Positions 1-6,318 of a DNA stretch of 10,837 nt are shown here, one piece after another; the first letter of the stretch is position 1, and each line of letters starts with the position of its first letter. This DNA is from JAEXNA01 sp050486105 (GTDB taxonomy: Bacteria; Vulcanimicrobiota; Xenobia; Xenobiales; JADMJV01): contig JBJHCR010000231.1 of the NCBI GenBank assembly GCA_050486105.1, positions 1 through 10,837 on the forward strand, in the 5' to 3' direction. Made by a program: the position numbers and the translations under genes. The notes under the pieces are model-generated. The model did not search any database and was not told the origin of the DNA. It saw nothing but the letters and a program-made list of their open reading frames with translations.

Positions 1-630
1 GGTTGCAGATAGGGTCGGAAGAATTGCAGCGGGTTGGGAAAGCTTGGCGCTTTCGAGCATGGCTGCTTGAACCAAGTCCTGCAGCAACCAATCTTCAAGT
101 TCCTGTTGGCTTCGTCCTGGGACTAATTGGGCTTCGGGATACTTCAGCAAGGCGAAGAGATCTTGGCCACTGTCGGCTCGGACGCCTATCGTTTCCGGGG
201 CTCCATCGCTTGAGGCATCCCCTTTGAAAGTGACTCTGTCGTACCCTTCCGAGAGCCCACTGAAGAACAGCAGACGACCTCCTTGGAACAGGGCTTGGCC
301 GCGAATGGCCTCGCTCAAGGACACCACTACGAGATCTATTTCGCCTGCATTCAAAGACAGCCAGGCTGTCTGGGGATCGTAGGGGATGAACTCAACACTT
401 CCGCTGCTCTGTCGCTCTGATTCCATCAGGCGTTTGAGGGCCTGGGTGAGATAGAGTTCGGGCCGATCAGCTACGGAAATTCTCAGTTCCGGTCTCAGAG
501 TTGGCGCCGACTCCTCTTCCGTAGACGGACTCAACGTGTTTGGCCAACGGATTAGTCCCGTTTGGAAAAGGACTACGAAGATTGCTCCGGCCACCAGTAA
601 GAAGAGAAGAATATTGAAAAGCCGACGCAT
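1..630 (-). CDS. Membrane-anchored periplasmic substrate-binding-protein-like protein (C-terminus cut by window edge)
   Basis: The minus strand is open without a stop from an ATG at 630 to the left edge, giving 210 residues. Residues 5-22 are a hydrophobic helix after an Arg pair, so a signal anchor or uncleaved signal peptide. A Ser/Glu/Pro-rich linker (about 32-46) follows, then a globular part. This part resembles lobe I of type 2 periplasmic binding proteins of the sulfonate/nitrate kind: a first strand LRISVAD (49-55), a helix, then ALNAGEID-like LSLNAGEIDLVVVSLSEA (91-108). A strand IGVRADSG (148-155) looks like the start of lobe II. No lipobox Cys is visible, so it is probably tethered by its helix. 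The start lies 27 bases after the EIIC stop and in the same frame, so the two are probably one transcription unit. The ligand is unknown. It could be a transport receptor or a sensor domain; the missing C-terminus would decide. Confidence 0.6.
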   Translation of the reverse strand, partial: MRRLFNILLFLLVAGAIFVVLFQTGLIRWPNTLSPSTEEESAPTLRPELRISVADRPELYLTQALKRLMESERQSSGSVEFIPYDPQTAWLSLNAGEIDLVVVSLSEAIRGQALFQGGRLLFFSGLSEGYDRVTFKGDASSDGAPETIGVRADSGQDLFALLKYPEAQLVPGRSQQELEDWLLQDLVQAAMLESAKLSQPAAILPTLSAT

Positions 631-657
631 ATACTGGTCATTTCGGGGCAGAGGCCA

Positions 658-2058
658 TCAGTCCCCTTGTGTCTTGAGGTTCTCTTCCGACTCTCGTCCT
701 TCGGCTTGGTCGGGGGATTCGAAGTTCGGTGCTGGATGTTCGGACTCAACAGAGGTTTCGACTTCGGGATTCGGAAGCGCTGCTCCCGAATCCAATTTCC
801 GTTCGTAGGCCCGAATGAACGGTGCCCAGATGGCGTAAGACAACAATAGGTTGACGCCCAAGACTAGGAACGCACGGGGGTCTTGAGTGGAAAGAAAGGC
901 GCCGAAGAAACAAGGGATGACCCAAGGAACTTCGATGAAGGTTCGGCCCACTAAGCCCCACTCGGTGGCGTAGAAAGCCACGGTTCCACAAGCCAGGGGC
1001 GCACCGATAAAGGGTATGGCCAAAAGGGGATTGGCCACCACTGGCAAGCCAAACAGCAAGGGCTCGTTGATGTTGAATAGGGCCGGAACCAGGGAGATTT
1101 TGCCAATTCTCTTGACGTGAGCGTTCTTGGACATCAGGCAGCGCACCGTGGCTGATAGGGTGGCTCCGGCCCCGCCCAGCCAGATGAAGAACTGATAGAG
1201 CGGATAGGCGGTGACATAGGGTAGAGTCTGACCGTCCTCGTGAGCCAGAGCATTGGCGGCCAAGAATTCCAGCCAAATCGGCAGCATGCCTGCGTTGATC
1301 ACCGAAATCCCGTGCACTCCCGCGACCCCGAAGAGATGCAAAAGCAAGTTGACGATCACCACCGCTCCATAGGTGTCTCCCAGCTCCTTGAGCCAAGAGG
1401 TCTTATCCAAAATGAATTGATGGATGTCGATCTGAAAACCGTGGCGGATCAGCCAGACACAGAAGATCGCTACCAACATGGGCAGAAAACTGGCAAAAGC
1501 CTGGACGACCGCCGGGGGAATCCCGCCGGTGTCCACTTGGCCGTCTGGGGATTTTGGCAAGAAGGTCAGACGTCTTGAGAGTTCCACCGTGGCGAGACCC
1601 AAGATGATAGCTAGAAACAGACCTTCGGCTCCCAGGGGTTCTGCCGGCAGAACCCACTCTGGCGCCTTTCCCTCGTGAATCTCTAACTTGAGCATCTCTC
1701 CCGAAACCAACAGGCAGGCGACCGCAGTCAATCCGTTGGGAACTTGAGGAAGATCGTACTGCTTGGCCAGGGCTGCGGCTATGGTGAAGGCCACATAAAT
1801 GGAAAGCAGCCCCATGGTGAAACGAAAGGGCAACATCAGAGAGGGAACCAGTTCGAGGTACCATAGCCCCAAGGGAGAAGCGGCGAGCTCCGGAAAATAT
1901 TTGGTGAGTACCGGACCTTGGGCTCCCAGGAGCAGAAAGGTGGAGCCCACTAGGATCACCGGAACGGAGCCAATCATGCCGTCTCTAAGCGCTAAGATAT
2001 GACGCTGCTGGCTGGCTCGTTCCAGCAGGTCGACGATCACTTCCCAGTATTTCTGCAC
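658..2058 (-). CDS. PTS sugar transporter EIIC subunit, lactose/cellobiose (ChbC/CelB-like) family
   Basis: This 466-residue polytopic inner-membrane protein should be the sugar-translocating subunit of a phosphotransferase system. The N-terminus (ERASQQRHILALRDGMIGSVP, with the RxGM/I-type region at 25-33) matches how ChbC proteins begin, which supports the GTG start at 2056-2058. An in-frame TAA lies just upstream and no clear Shine-Dalgarno is seen. The family's substrate-site signature is present: His249 in GVHG, and Glu332 in FNINEPLLFGLPVVANP (328-344). In Bacillus cereus ChbC the corresponding substrate-site residues are, from memory, His250 and Glu334. About ten hydrophobic segments are visible between residues 28 and 415. 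Residues 421-466 form an acidic Glu/Ser/Pro-rich tail that is not part of the usual domain. No EIIA, EIIB or glycosidase is in the window, so phosphorylation partners must be elsewhere. The substrate is probably a beta-linked disaccharide by family, but this is unproven. Confidence 0.9.
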   Translation of the reverse strand: MQKYWEVIVDLLERASQQRHILALRDGMIGSVPVILVGSTFLLLGAQGPVLTKYFPELAASPLGLWYLELVPSLMLPFRFTMGLLSIYVAFTIAAALAKQYDLPQVPNGLTAVACLLVSGEMLKLEIHEGKAPEWVLPAEPLGAEGLFLAIILGLATVELSRRLTFLPKSPDGQVDTGGIPPAVVQAFASFLPMLVAIFCVWLIRHGFQIDIHQFILDKTSWLKELGDTYGAVVIVNLLLHLFGVAGVHGISVINAGMLPIWLEFLAANALAHEDGQTLPYVTAYPLYQFFIWLGGAGATLSATVRCLMSKNAHVKRIGKISLVPALFNINEPLLFGLPVVANPLLAIPFIGAPLACGTVAFYATEWGLVGRTFIEVPWVIPCFFGAFLSTQDPRAFLVLGVNLLLSYAIWAPFIRAYERKLDSGAALPNPEVETSVESEHPAPNFESPDQAEGRESEENLKTQGD

Positions 2059-2164
2059 CGGCCGAGGTTACGAACTCATCGCGGGAAAGTCCTGGCTGAT
2101 CCCTTGGCTTCCCGCAGGACCGCATCCCTGCCTATGAGAAACTGCCAGGTCTCTGAAAGGTTCT
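2059..2164. promoter_or_regulatory. Divergent intergenic region with inverted repeat, between EIIC and the MBL-fold gene
   Basis: This gap must carry the promoters for both divergent units unless one lies further inside a gene. It contains a perfect 7-bp inverted repeat, GCGGGAA at 2081-2087 and TTCCCGC at 2109-2115, separated by 21 bases. It could be an operator or a leader hairpin. I see no convincing -35/-10 pair on either strand. GAAAGG at 2155-2160 serves as a plausible Shine-Dalgarno for the plus-strand gene. Confidence 0.4.
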
Positions 2165-2875
2165 ATGGCAATAGTGAACAAGGCAAAATGGGTTGCTCCG
2201 GGGATAATCAAATTGGGCCCGTACGGTCCCTATCGCAACTGTGTTTGGCTGCTGGTCCACCAGAGTGAGGCCGCGGTCCTGGAAATGCCCCCTTATCGAC
2301 CAAGGAAAGACGCCCAGCCCTGGCGCGCGGTGAAACGACTGGCCAAAGGTCTGGGTGTGCATCCGAGATACGCCTTGCTCAGTCACGCCCACCTGGACCA
2401 CTGCCAAAGCATCGTCGATTTTCGAAAGGCCCTCCCTGAGACCCGCTTTGTAGCTCACGCCACCCAAGCGTACAGCAGCTTGATGGCCCGTCTGGCCTGG
2501 TCTGCAGGGTTTCACCTGGATCACCTGTTCGAAGAAGTTTTCGATGGTGAGATTCGCTTGCTGGATTTGGCCGGGGAGCCCCTCATTCTGCTGCACGCTC
2601 CGAAGCACAGCCAGAGCGATGTTATGGTTATTTTTCGTGGCACAGCCTTCACCGGGGATTGGTTTCTCGGAGACCTCAAGGATTGCAATGCGCTGGTTCA
2701 TCCGGCAGCTAAGATCGAGGCTATCGAATCGGTCCAACGTTGGTTGAGGCGCTTAGATTACTCGGTGGAGCGAGCCTTCTCTGCCCACGGAGACTGTCTG
2801 TATTACCAGGTAGACTTCATGAAGCTGCTAGACAAGAGCAAGATCGATCACGGAAGGCGGCGAATCAGAGTCTGA
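2165..2875 (+). CDS. MBL-fold metallo-hydrolase
   Basis: This 236-residue cytoplasmic-type protein (no signal peptide) has the full set of metallo-beta-lactamase-fold ligands. These are SHAHLDHC with His74, His76, Asp78 and His79, then His148 in APKHSQSD, Asp165 in FTGDWFLGD, and His208 in SAHGD. This pattern suits a two-metal hydrolase of the glyoxalase II/lactonase-like superfamily, and the length is normal for a single-domain member. The ATG at 2165 has GAAAGG four bases upstream. It is the first plus-strand gene after the divergent gap, and about 315 bases separate it from the methyltransferase, so it may be its own unit. Several family members act on thioesters, lactones or phosphoesters. 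The substrate here cannot be told from the sequence, and a role linked to the sugar permease or the efflux cassette would be speculation. Confidence 0.88.
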   Translation: MAIVNKAKWVAPGIIKLGPYGPYRNCVWLLVHQSEAAVLEMPPYRPRKDAQPWRAVKRLAKGLGVHPRYALLSHAHLDHCQSIVDFRKALPETRFVAHATQAYSSLMARLAWSAGFHLDHLFEEVFDGEIRLLDLAGEPLILLHAPKHSQSDVMVIFRGTAFTGDWFLGDLKDCNALVHPAAKIEAIESVQRWLRRLDYSVERAFSAHGDCLYYQVDFMKLLDKSKIDHGRRRIRV

Positions 2876-3190
2876 TGGCTGGTACAACGTCCGCAAAGTT
2901 CATCCCTAGTCCTGGCGGCCATGCATCCTCTCTCGCGGCGTCGAATCTCACTCAAATACGCCTGGTATTAAGCGTTCACTTCTCCTTGCATCACCCACGC
3001 GGACGCGGGTACCCGCGCCTGACCACCATTGGTAGGGACGAACTTCACGGACGTTGCACTAGTTCAACATTCGACAAGTTCGTCTCCACCCGCGCGGCCA
3101 TCCCTGCTCACTCTCGCCGTCGATGCTTTCCCAAAGGCGAGGCCGGTGTTCCCTGTATGCTGCTCCTTGCGAGAGAGGCGCTCGATTACC
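2876..3190 (+). other. 315-base stretch without a convincing gene
   Basis: This stretch between the MBL-fold gene and the methyltransferase holds a perfect 14-bp palindrome at 3004-3017. It also holds small inverted repeats: AATAC/GTATT at 2955-2959 and 2965-2969, and CTCGCC/GGCGAG at 3113-3118 and 3136-3141. Two plus-strand frames stay open. One runs from an ATG at 2875, sharing one base with the MBL stop, to a stop at 3198 (107 residues). The other is the methyltransferase frame, open back to an ATG at 3029. Both translations are rich in Ser, Arg, Pro and His and show no domain, so I treat them as chance openings. The promoter of the methyltransferase-efflux cassette is expected here, but no clear -35/-10 pair stands out. 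Confidence 0.5.
3004..3017. repeat. Perfect 14-bp palindrome in intergenic DNA
   Basis: CGCGGGTACCCGCG is its own reverse complement. It lies about 175 bases before the methyltransferase start, upstream of the four-gene efflux cassette. A dimeric repressor or activator operator is a reasonable reading. A purely accidental GC-rich palindrome is also possible. Confidence 0.45.
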
Positions 3191-4018
3191 GTGGATAAAA
3201 ACGGTTGCCCGAGATATCCGCTCTATCACGAATGCAGCCAACTGTGGCCAGTGGTCTCCCCCCCCGATTCTTACGCCGAGAGTATGGAAGAGTGGATTCA
3301 CGTCGTTTCGGCGCACTTTCGGCCTTTCAAAGAGCGATCTCAGCCTTTGAGAATACTGGATCTCGGCAGCGGAGGAGCTCATCACCTGCGACCGATTCTA
3401 GACCAGCTAGCAATGGACTTCAGCCTGGTTCTGGTTGATCAGTCCAAAGAGATGCTCAGGCAAGCCGCAGCAAGGGTTCCAGAAGCGGAAACGATTCAAG
3501 CTGACATGACCGGCTTGGCTCTGCAGCGAGAATTTGATCTTATTCTGGTGCACGACTCATTCTGTTACCTCACCGAACTCGAAGAACTGAGCCAACTTGC
3601 CCAGGTCTTGACTCAGCACTTGGCTGAGGACGGTCTCGCTCTGATTCAAGTGGATACAGCTAGAGATTGCTTCCAAGGACCTTATCGATACCTCACCAAT
3701 TTTGAGCACGGAGACGGCGAAGTTTCCGTGGTCCACTATGAATGGGACCCTGACCCTTCAGATCGGGCACTCGAAGTTGTCTACCTCTTTATGGAGCGTC
3801 AAGGCCCTGAACTCAAGGTTCGAGAAGAGCGGCATCGGTTGGGGCTTTTTTCCAAGGAAGAACTGTTGGGTAGTTTTAACACCGCCGACATAGGGGCTGA
3901 ATTCGTCCAACTTTCGCGCTGGGATGAAGACCGAGAGAATTTGTTGTTGAAGGTGACTTGGAGCCCGACTCGATCTCAACCAGGAGTCTCCTCCACTCGA
4001 AGGATTGGGTGCTCATGA
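3191..4018 (+). CDS. Class I SAM-dependent methyltransferase
   Basis: This 275-residue protein has a Rossmann-like SAM-binding fold. Motif I is ILDLGSGGAHH (55-65), the ribose-binding acidic residue is probably Asp83 in LVDQS, QADM (103-106) is the adenine-binding region, and FDLILVHDSF (115-124) is motif IV-like. The C-terminal part has YEWDPDPSD (183-191) and EERHRLGLFSKEE (212-224). These resemble a small-molecule methyltransferase group that includes sugar N-methyltransferases such as DesVI. The GTG at 3191 is preferred because the following segment YPLYHECSQLWP (9-20) looks like the family's true N-terminal region, whereas the 54 codons back to the ATG at 3029 are low-complexity. GAGAGG at 3173-3178 is a loosely spaced ribosome site. 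Its stop overlaps the macA-like start as ATGA, so translation is probably coupled and its substrate may relate to the exported compound. Confidence 0.85.
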   Translation: MDKNGCPRYPLYHECSQLWPVVSPPDSYAESMEEWIHVVSAHFRPFKERSQPLRILDLGSGGAHHLRPILDQLAMDFSLVLVDQSKEMLRQAAARVPEAETIQADMTGLALQREFDLILVHDSFCYLTELEELSQLAQVLTQHLAEDGLALIQVDTARDCFQGPYRYLTNFEHGDGEVSVVHYEWDPDPSDRALEVVYLFMERQGPELKVREERHRLGLFSKEELLGSFNTADIGAEFVQLSRWDEDRENLLLKVTWSPTRSQPGVSSTRRIGCS

Positions 4019-5589
4019 AGTTTGCAGGCCGGTTGTTTGTTGCCCTACTCTTGGTCGTCGTGGCGGTGGCTTCTTACCGCACCTTCTGGGGGAATAAAGG
4101 GGAGATTACCTACGAGACTGCGGCCGCCGAGCGCAAGCGGGTGGAAGGTTTCGTGGCCGCTACTGGAGCCATCGAGTCCACCACGACTGTGACCGTAGGA
4201 AGTCAGGTCAGTGGGCCGATTTCCGAGATCTTGGTGGACTTCAACTCCGTGGTGGAGCGAGGTCAACCCTTAGCGCGCATAGATCCTTCAGAGTTTCTCG
4301 CTCGACAGCAGCAGCAGCAGGCCAGCCTACAATCAGCCAAGGCTGGTTTAGCCAGTGCCCAAGCCAGCCTCCTGAACCAGAATGCTCTGGTTGAACAAGC
4401 TGAGGTTGCTATCAAGACTGCAAGCTTAAATTTGGATCAATTAGTAGCCAGTGTAACGGCGGCCGAGGCCGCTTTGGATAACAGCAGGGCCACTTTGTCC
4501 AGTCGGCAGATCGAGTTGGAGAACAATCTTGTCCAATATCAGAGAGCTGAAGACTTGGTTCAACGAGAGTTGGTGGCCTTATCGGAAAGGGATATGGCCC
4601 GCACCAGCTACTTGGTTTCAGGAGCGGCCGTAGAGACCGCTACGGCGGCAGTTTCCCAGACTCAGGCTCAACTGCTCCAAGCCCGCTCTCAGGTTCAAGG
4701 GGCCGAGAACGACATTAAGGCGGCCCAAGCTCGACTGGCCTCGGCTCGAGCTCAAAGACAGGCAGCTCAAGCCCAGGTTACTTCAGCAGAGGCGACCGTG
4801 GCCCAGGCTCAGGCCCAGCTCAGCCAGGTTAGTGTGGATCTCGAAAGGACCACCATTGTTTCTCCCATCTCCGGAGTGGTCATCGATCGCAAGGTCGACG
4901 AAGGTCAAACTGTGGCTGCACAATTCCAGGCTCCGGAGCTCTTCACCATTGCTCGCAGTTTGGATCAGATGCAGGTCAAGGCGGAAGTCAGCGAGGCAGA
5001 TATCGGCCGAGTTAAGGAGAAAGCCCCGGTAACCTTTACCGTCGACGCCTATCCCGGACAAAAGTTTGAAGGTGTCGTTACCCAGGTGCGCTCAGCCCCC
5101 GACAAGCAAGAAGGCAGCAGTTCCAACGTGGTGGTCTATGGGGTTATGGTATCGGCACCTAATCCCGAGAATTTACTCAAGCCAGGAATGACGGCCACCG
5201 TAGAGATCTTGGCGGAAAACATTGACGATGCTTTGGTGATTCCTTCTCAGGCACTTCGGTTTGTTCCGAGATTGGGTTTAGACAAGGAGGAGACAAAGGA
5301 GCAGACTCGAGGTCGCAGAGGGCAACGGGGCAACTCGGACTCGAAGGTGGGGAGGGATTCCTCAAAAGACGAGACTGAAGAACAGGAAGAATTGGCTCCG
5401 GGCACGCGCAAGGCGGTAGCTTGGGTTTTGAGGGACGGAAAGCCTGTTCGGAGAGACCTGATCGTTGGTCTGAGTCTGGGAGACGAGACAGTGGTGCTCT
5501 CCGGGGATCTCGAAGTAGGGGAAGAGGTCATCCTATCTGAAGACGATGGGAAAGGCGACAGTCGCCAAGGATTTCGGTTAAGGATCTGA
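4015..5589 (+). CDS. macA: MacA-like periplasmic adaptor (membrane fusion protein) of a tripartite ABC efflux pump
   Basis: This 524-residue adaptor should link the MacB-type transporter to a TolC-like outer-membrane channel. Residues 5-20 form an N-terminal membrane anchor. Two lipoyl half-motifs (about 50-92 and 281-313, the latter with SPISGVVIDRKVDEGQTV) flank a very long Ala/Gln-rich coiled-coil hairpin (93-280). A beta-barrel (318-400) ends in PGMTATVEILAE. A Lys/Glu/Arg-rich linker (about 423-460) precedes a membrane-proximal domain (461-512). At roughly 520 residues it is much longer than E. coli MacA (about 370), because of the hairpin and the linker. The ATG at 4015 is chosen because it gives a good anchor and overlaps the methyltransferase stop by four bases. 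An in-frame ATG at 3958 would add 19 residues lying inside that gene. The symbol is by family; the exported substrate is unknown. Confidence 0.9.
   Translation: MKFAGRLFVALLLVVVAVASYRTFWGNKGEITYETAAAERKRVEGFVAATGAIESTTTVTVGSQVSGPISEILVDFNSVVERGQPLARIDPSEFLARQQQQQASLQSAKAGLASAQASLLNQNALVEQAEVAIKTASLNLDQLVASVTAAEAALDNSRATLSSRQIELENNLVQYQRAEDLVQRELVALSERDMARTSYLVSGAAVETATAAVSQTQAQLLQARSQVQGAENDIKAAQARLASARAQRQAAQAQVTSAEATVAQAQAQLSQVSVDLERTTIVSPISGVVIDRKVDEGQTVAAQFQAPELFTIARSLDQMQVKAEVSEADIGRVKEKAPVTFTVDAYPGQKFEGVVTQVRSAPDKQEGSSSNVVVYGVMVSAPNPENLLKPGMTATVEILAENIDDALVIPSQALRFVPRLGLDKEETKEQTRGRRGQRGNSDSKVGRDSSKDETEEQEELAPGTRKAVAWVLRDGKPVRRDLIVGLSLGDETVVLSGDLEVGEEVILSEDDGKGDSRQGFRLRI
4306..4320 (+). 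repeat. (CAG)5 trinucleotide run inside the adaptor gene
   Basis: Five CAG codons in a row encode Gln98-Gln102 at the junction of the first lipoyl half-motif and the coiled-coil hairpin. Gains or losses of one unit would keep the frame and shift hairpin length by one residue. Confidence 0.6.
5580..5584 (+). promoter_or_regulatory. Ribosome binding site that decides a TTG start
   Basis: AAGGA lies eight bases before the TTG at 5593, inside the last codons of the adaptor gene. No ATG or GTG is suitably placed near the conserved N-terminus of the ATPase, so this site supports TTG as the true start. Confidence 0.6.
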
Positions 5590-5592
5590 TTC

Positions 5593-6318
5593 TTGCCCCT
5601 AGTTGAGCTCAAGCAGATAAGGAAAGTTTACCGTTCCGCTGGGGGAGTGGAAGTCGAGGCTGTTCGCGGGATCGACTTGAGCATCGAAGCCGGGGAGTAC
5701 GTCGCGATCATGGGACCATCGGGGTCCGGCAAATCCACGACAATGAACACGTTGGGCTGCCTGGACCGCCCTACTTCGGGAACCTATTTGTTGGACGGGC
5801 AAGAGGTGGCCCAACTTTCCAAGGACGAGTGGGCTCGCATCCGAAACCAAAAGTTGGGCTTTGTCTTTCAAGGCTTCAATCTCTTAGCCCGAACCACGGC
5901 TCTGGAGAACGTGGAGCTTCCCCTGCTGTATCGGGGTGTCAAGAGCACCGAGGAACGTCGCGCACGAGCCATGAAGGCCTTGGAGAGCGTTGGTTTAGGG
6001 GCCAGATTTCATCACGTACCCTCGCAAATGTCCGGGGGCGAACAGCAACGGGTGGCCATCGCTAGAGCGTTGGTCACAGAACCGGTTCTCATTTTGGCGG
6101 ACGAACCCACCGGCAACTTAGACACCAAGACCTCGGACGACGTCATGCACCTCTTTGCCGATCTCAACGCTCAGGGTCAGACCATCGTTTTGGTGACCCA
6201 CGAGCCAGAAATTGCGCTCAAGTGTCGTCGAGTGGTTCTGTTTCGTGACGGTCGGATCATCGCCGACGGTGAGCCTTCCGAGATCCTGCGAACTGCCGCG
6301 GTTGGAGTGATCTCGTGA
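5593..6318 (+). CDS. macB: MacB/LolD-type ABC transporter ATP-binding protein
   Basis: This 241-residue ATPase has every ABC motif: Walker A GPSGSGKST (41-49), Q-loop Gln93 in FVFQGFNLL, signature MSGGEQQRVAIARAL (146-160), Walker B LILADE (166-171), D-loop GNLD (174-177) and switch His203 in VTHEPE. The sequence between Walker A and the signature matches the MacB/LolD group that drives FtsX-fold permeases by a mechanotransmission cycle rather than classic import. The start is TTG, three bases after the adaptor stop. Its last codons overlap the permease start as GTGA. ATPase and permease are separate polypeptides here, whereas E. coli MacB fuses them; split versions are common in other phyla. 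Gene order makes the MacAB assignment firm, while LolCDE-like lipoprotein release is unlikely next to an adaptor. Confidence 0.93.
   Translation: MPLVELKQIRKVYRSAGGVEVEAVRGIDLSIEAGEYVAIMGPSGSGKSTTMNTLGCLDRPTSGTYLLDGQEVAQLSKDEWARIRNQKLGFVFQGFNLLARTTALENVELPLLYRGVKSTEERRARAMKALESVGLGARFHHVPSQMSGGEQQRVAIARALVTEPVLILADEPTGNLDTKTSDDVMHLFADLNAQGQTIVLVTHEPEIALKCRRVVLFRDGRIIADGEPSEILRTAAVGVIS

Noticed and set aside
746..1396. 216-codon minus-strand frame inside the EIIC gene
   Set aside because: It is a shifted-frame shadow of the permease, with Arg/Gly/Ser-rich composition and no membrane segments.
2921..2971. Tiny frame of 16 codons (MHPLSRRR...) in the intergenic stretch
   Set aside because: It is too short, has no clear ribosome site and has no recognisable peptide type.
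3029..3190. Longer N-terminus for the methyltransferase from an ATG at 3029
   Set aside because: The 54 extra residues are rich in Ser, Pro and Arg with no family likeness, while the segment after the GTG at 3191 already begins like the family.
3958..4014. Adaptor start at ATG 3958
   Set aside because: It would add 19 residues encoded inside the methyltransferase gene and put a non-hydrophobic stretch before the membrane anchor. The ATG at 4015 gives an ATGA overlap and a normal anchor.
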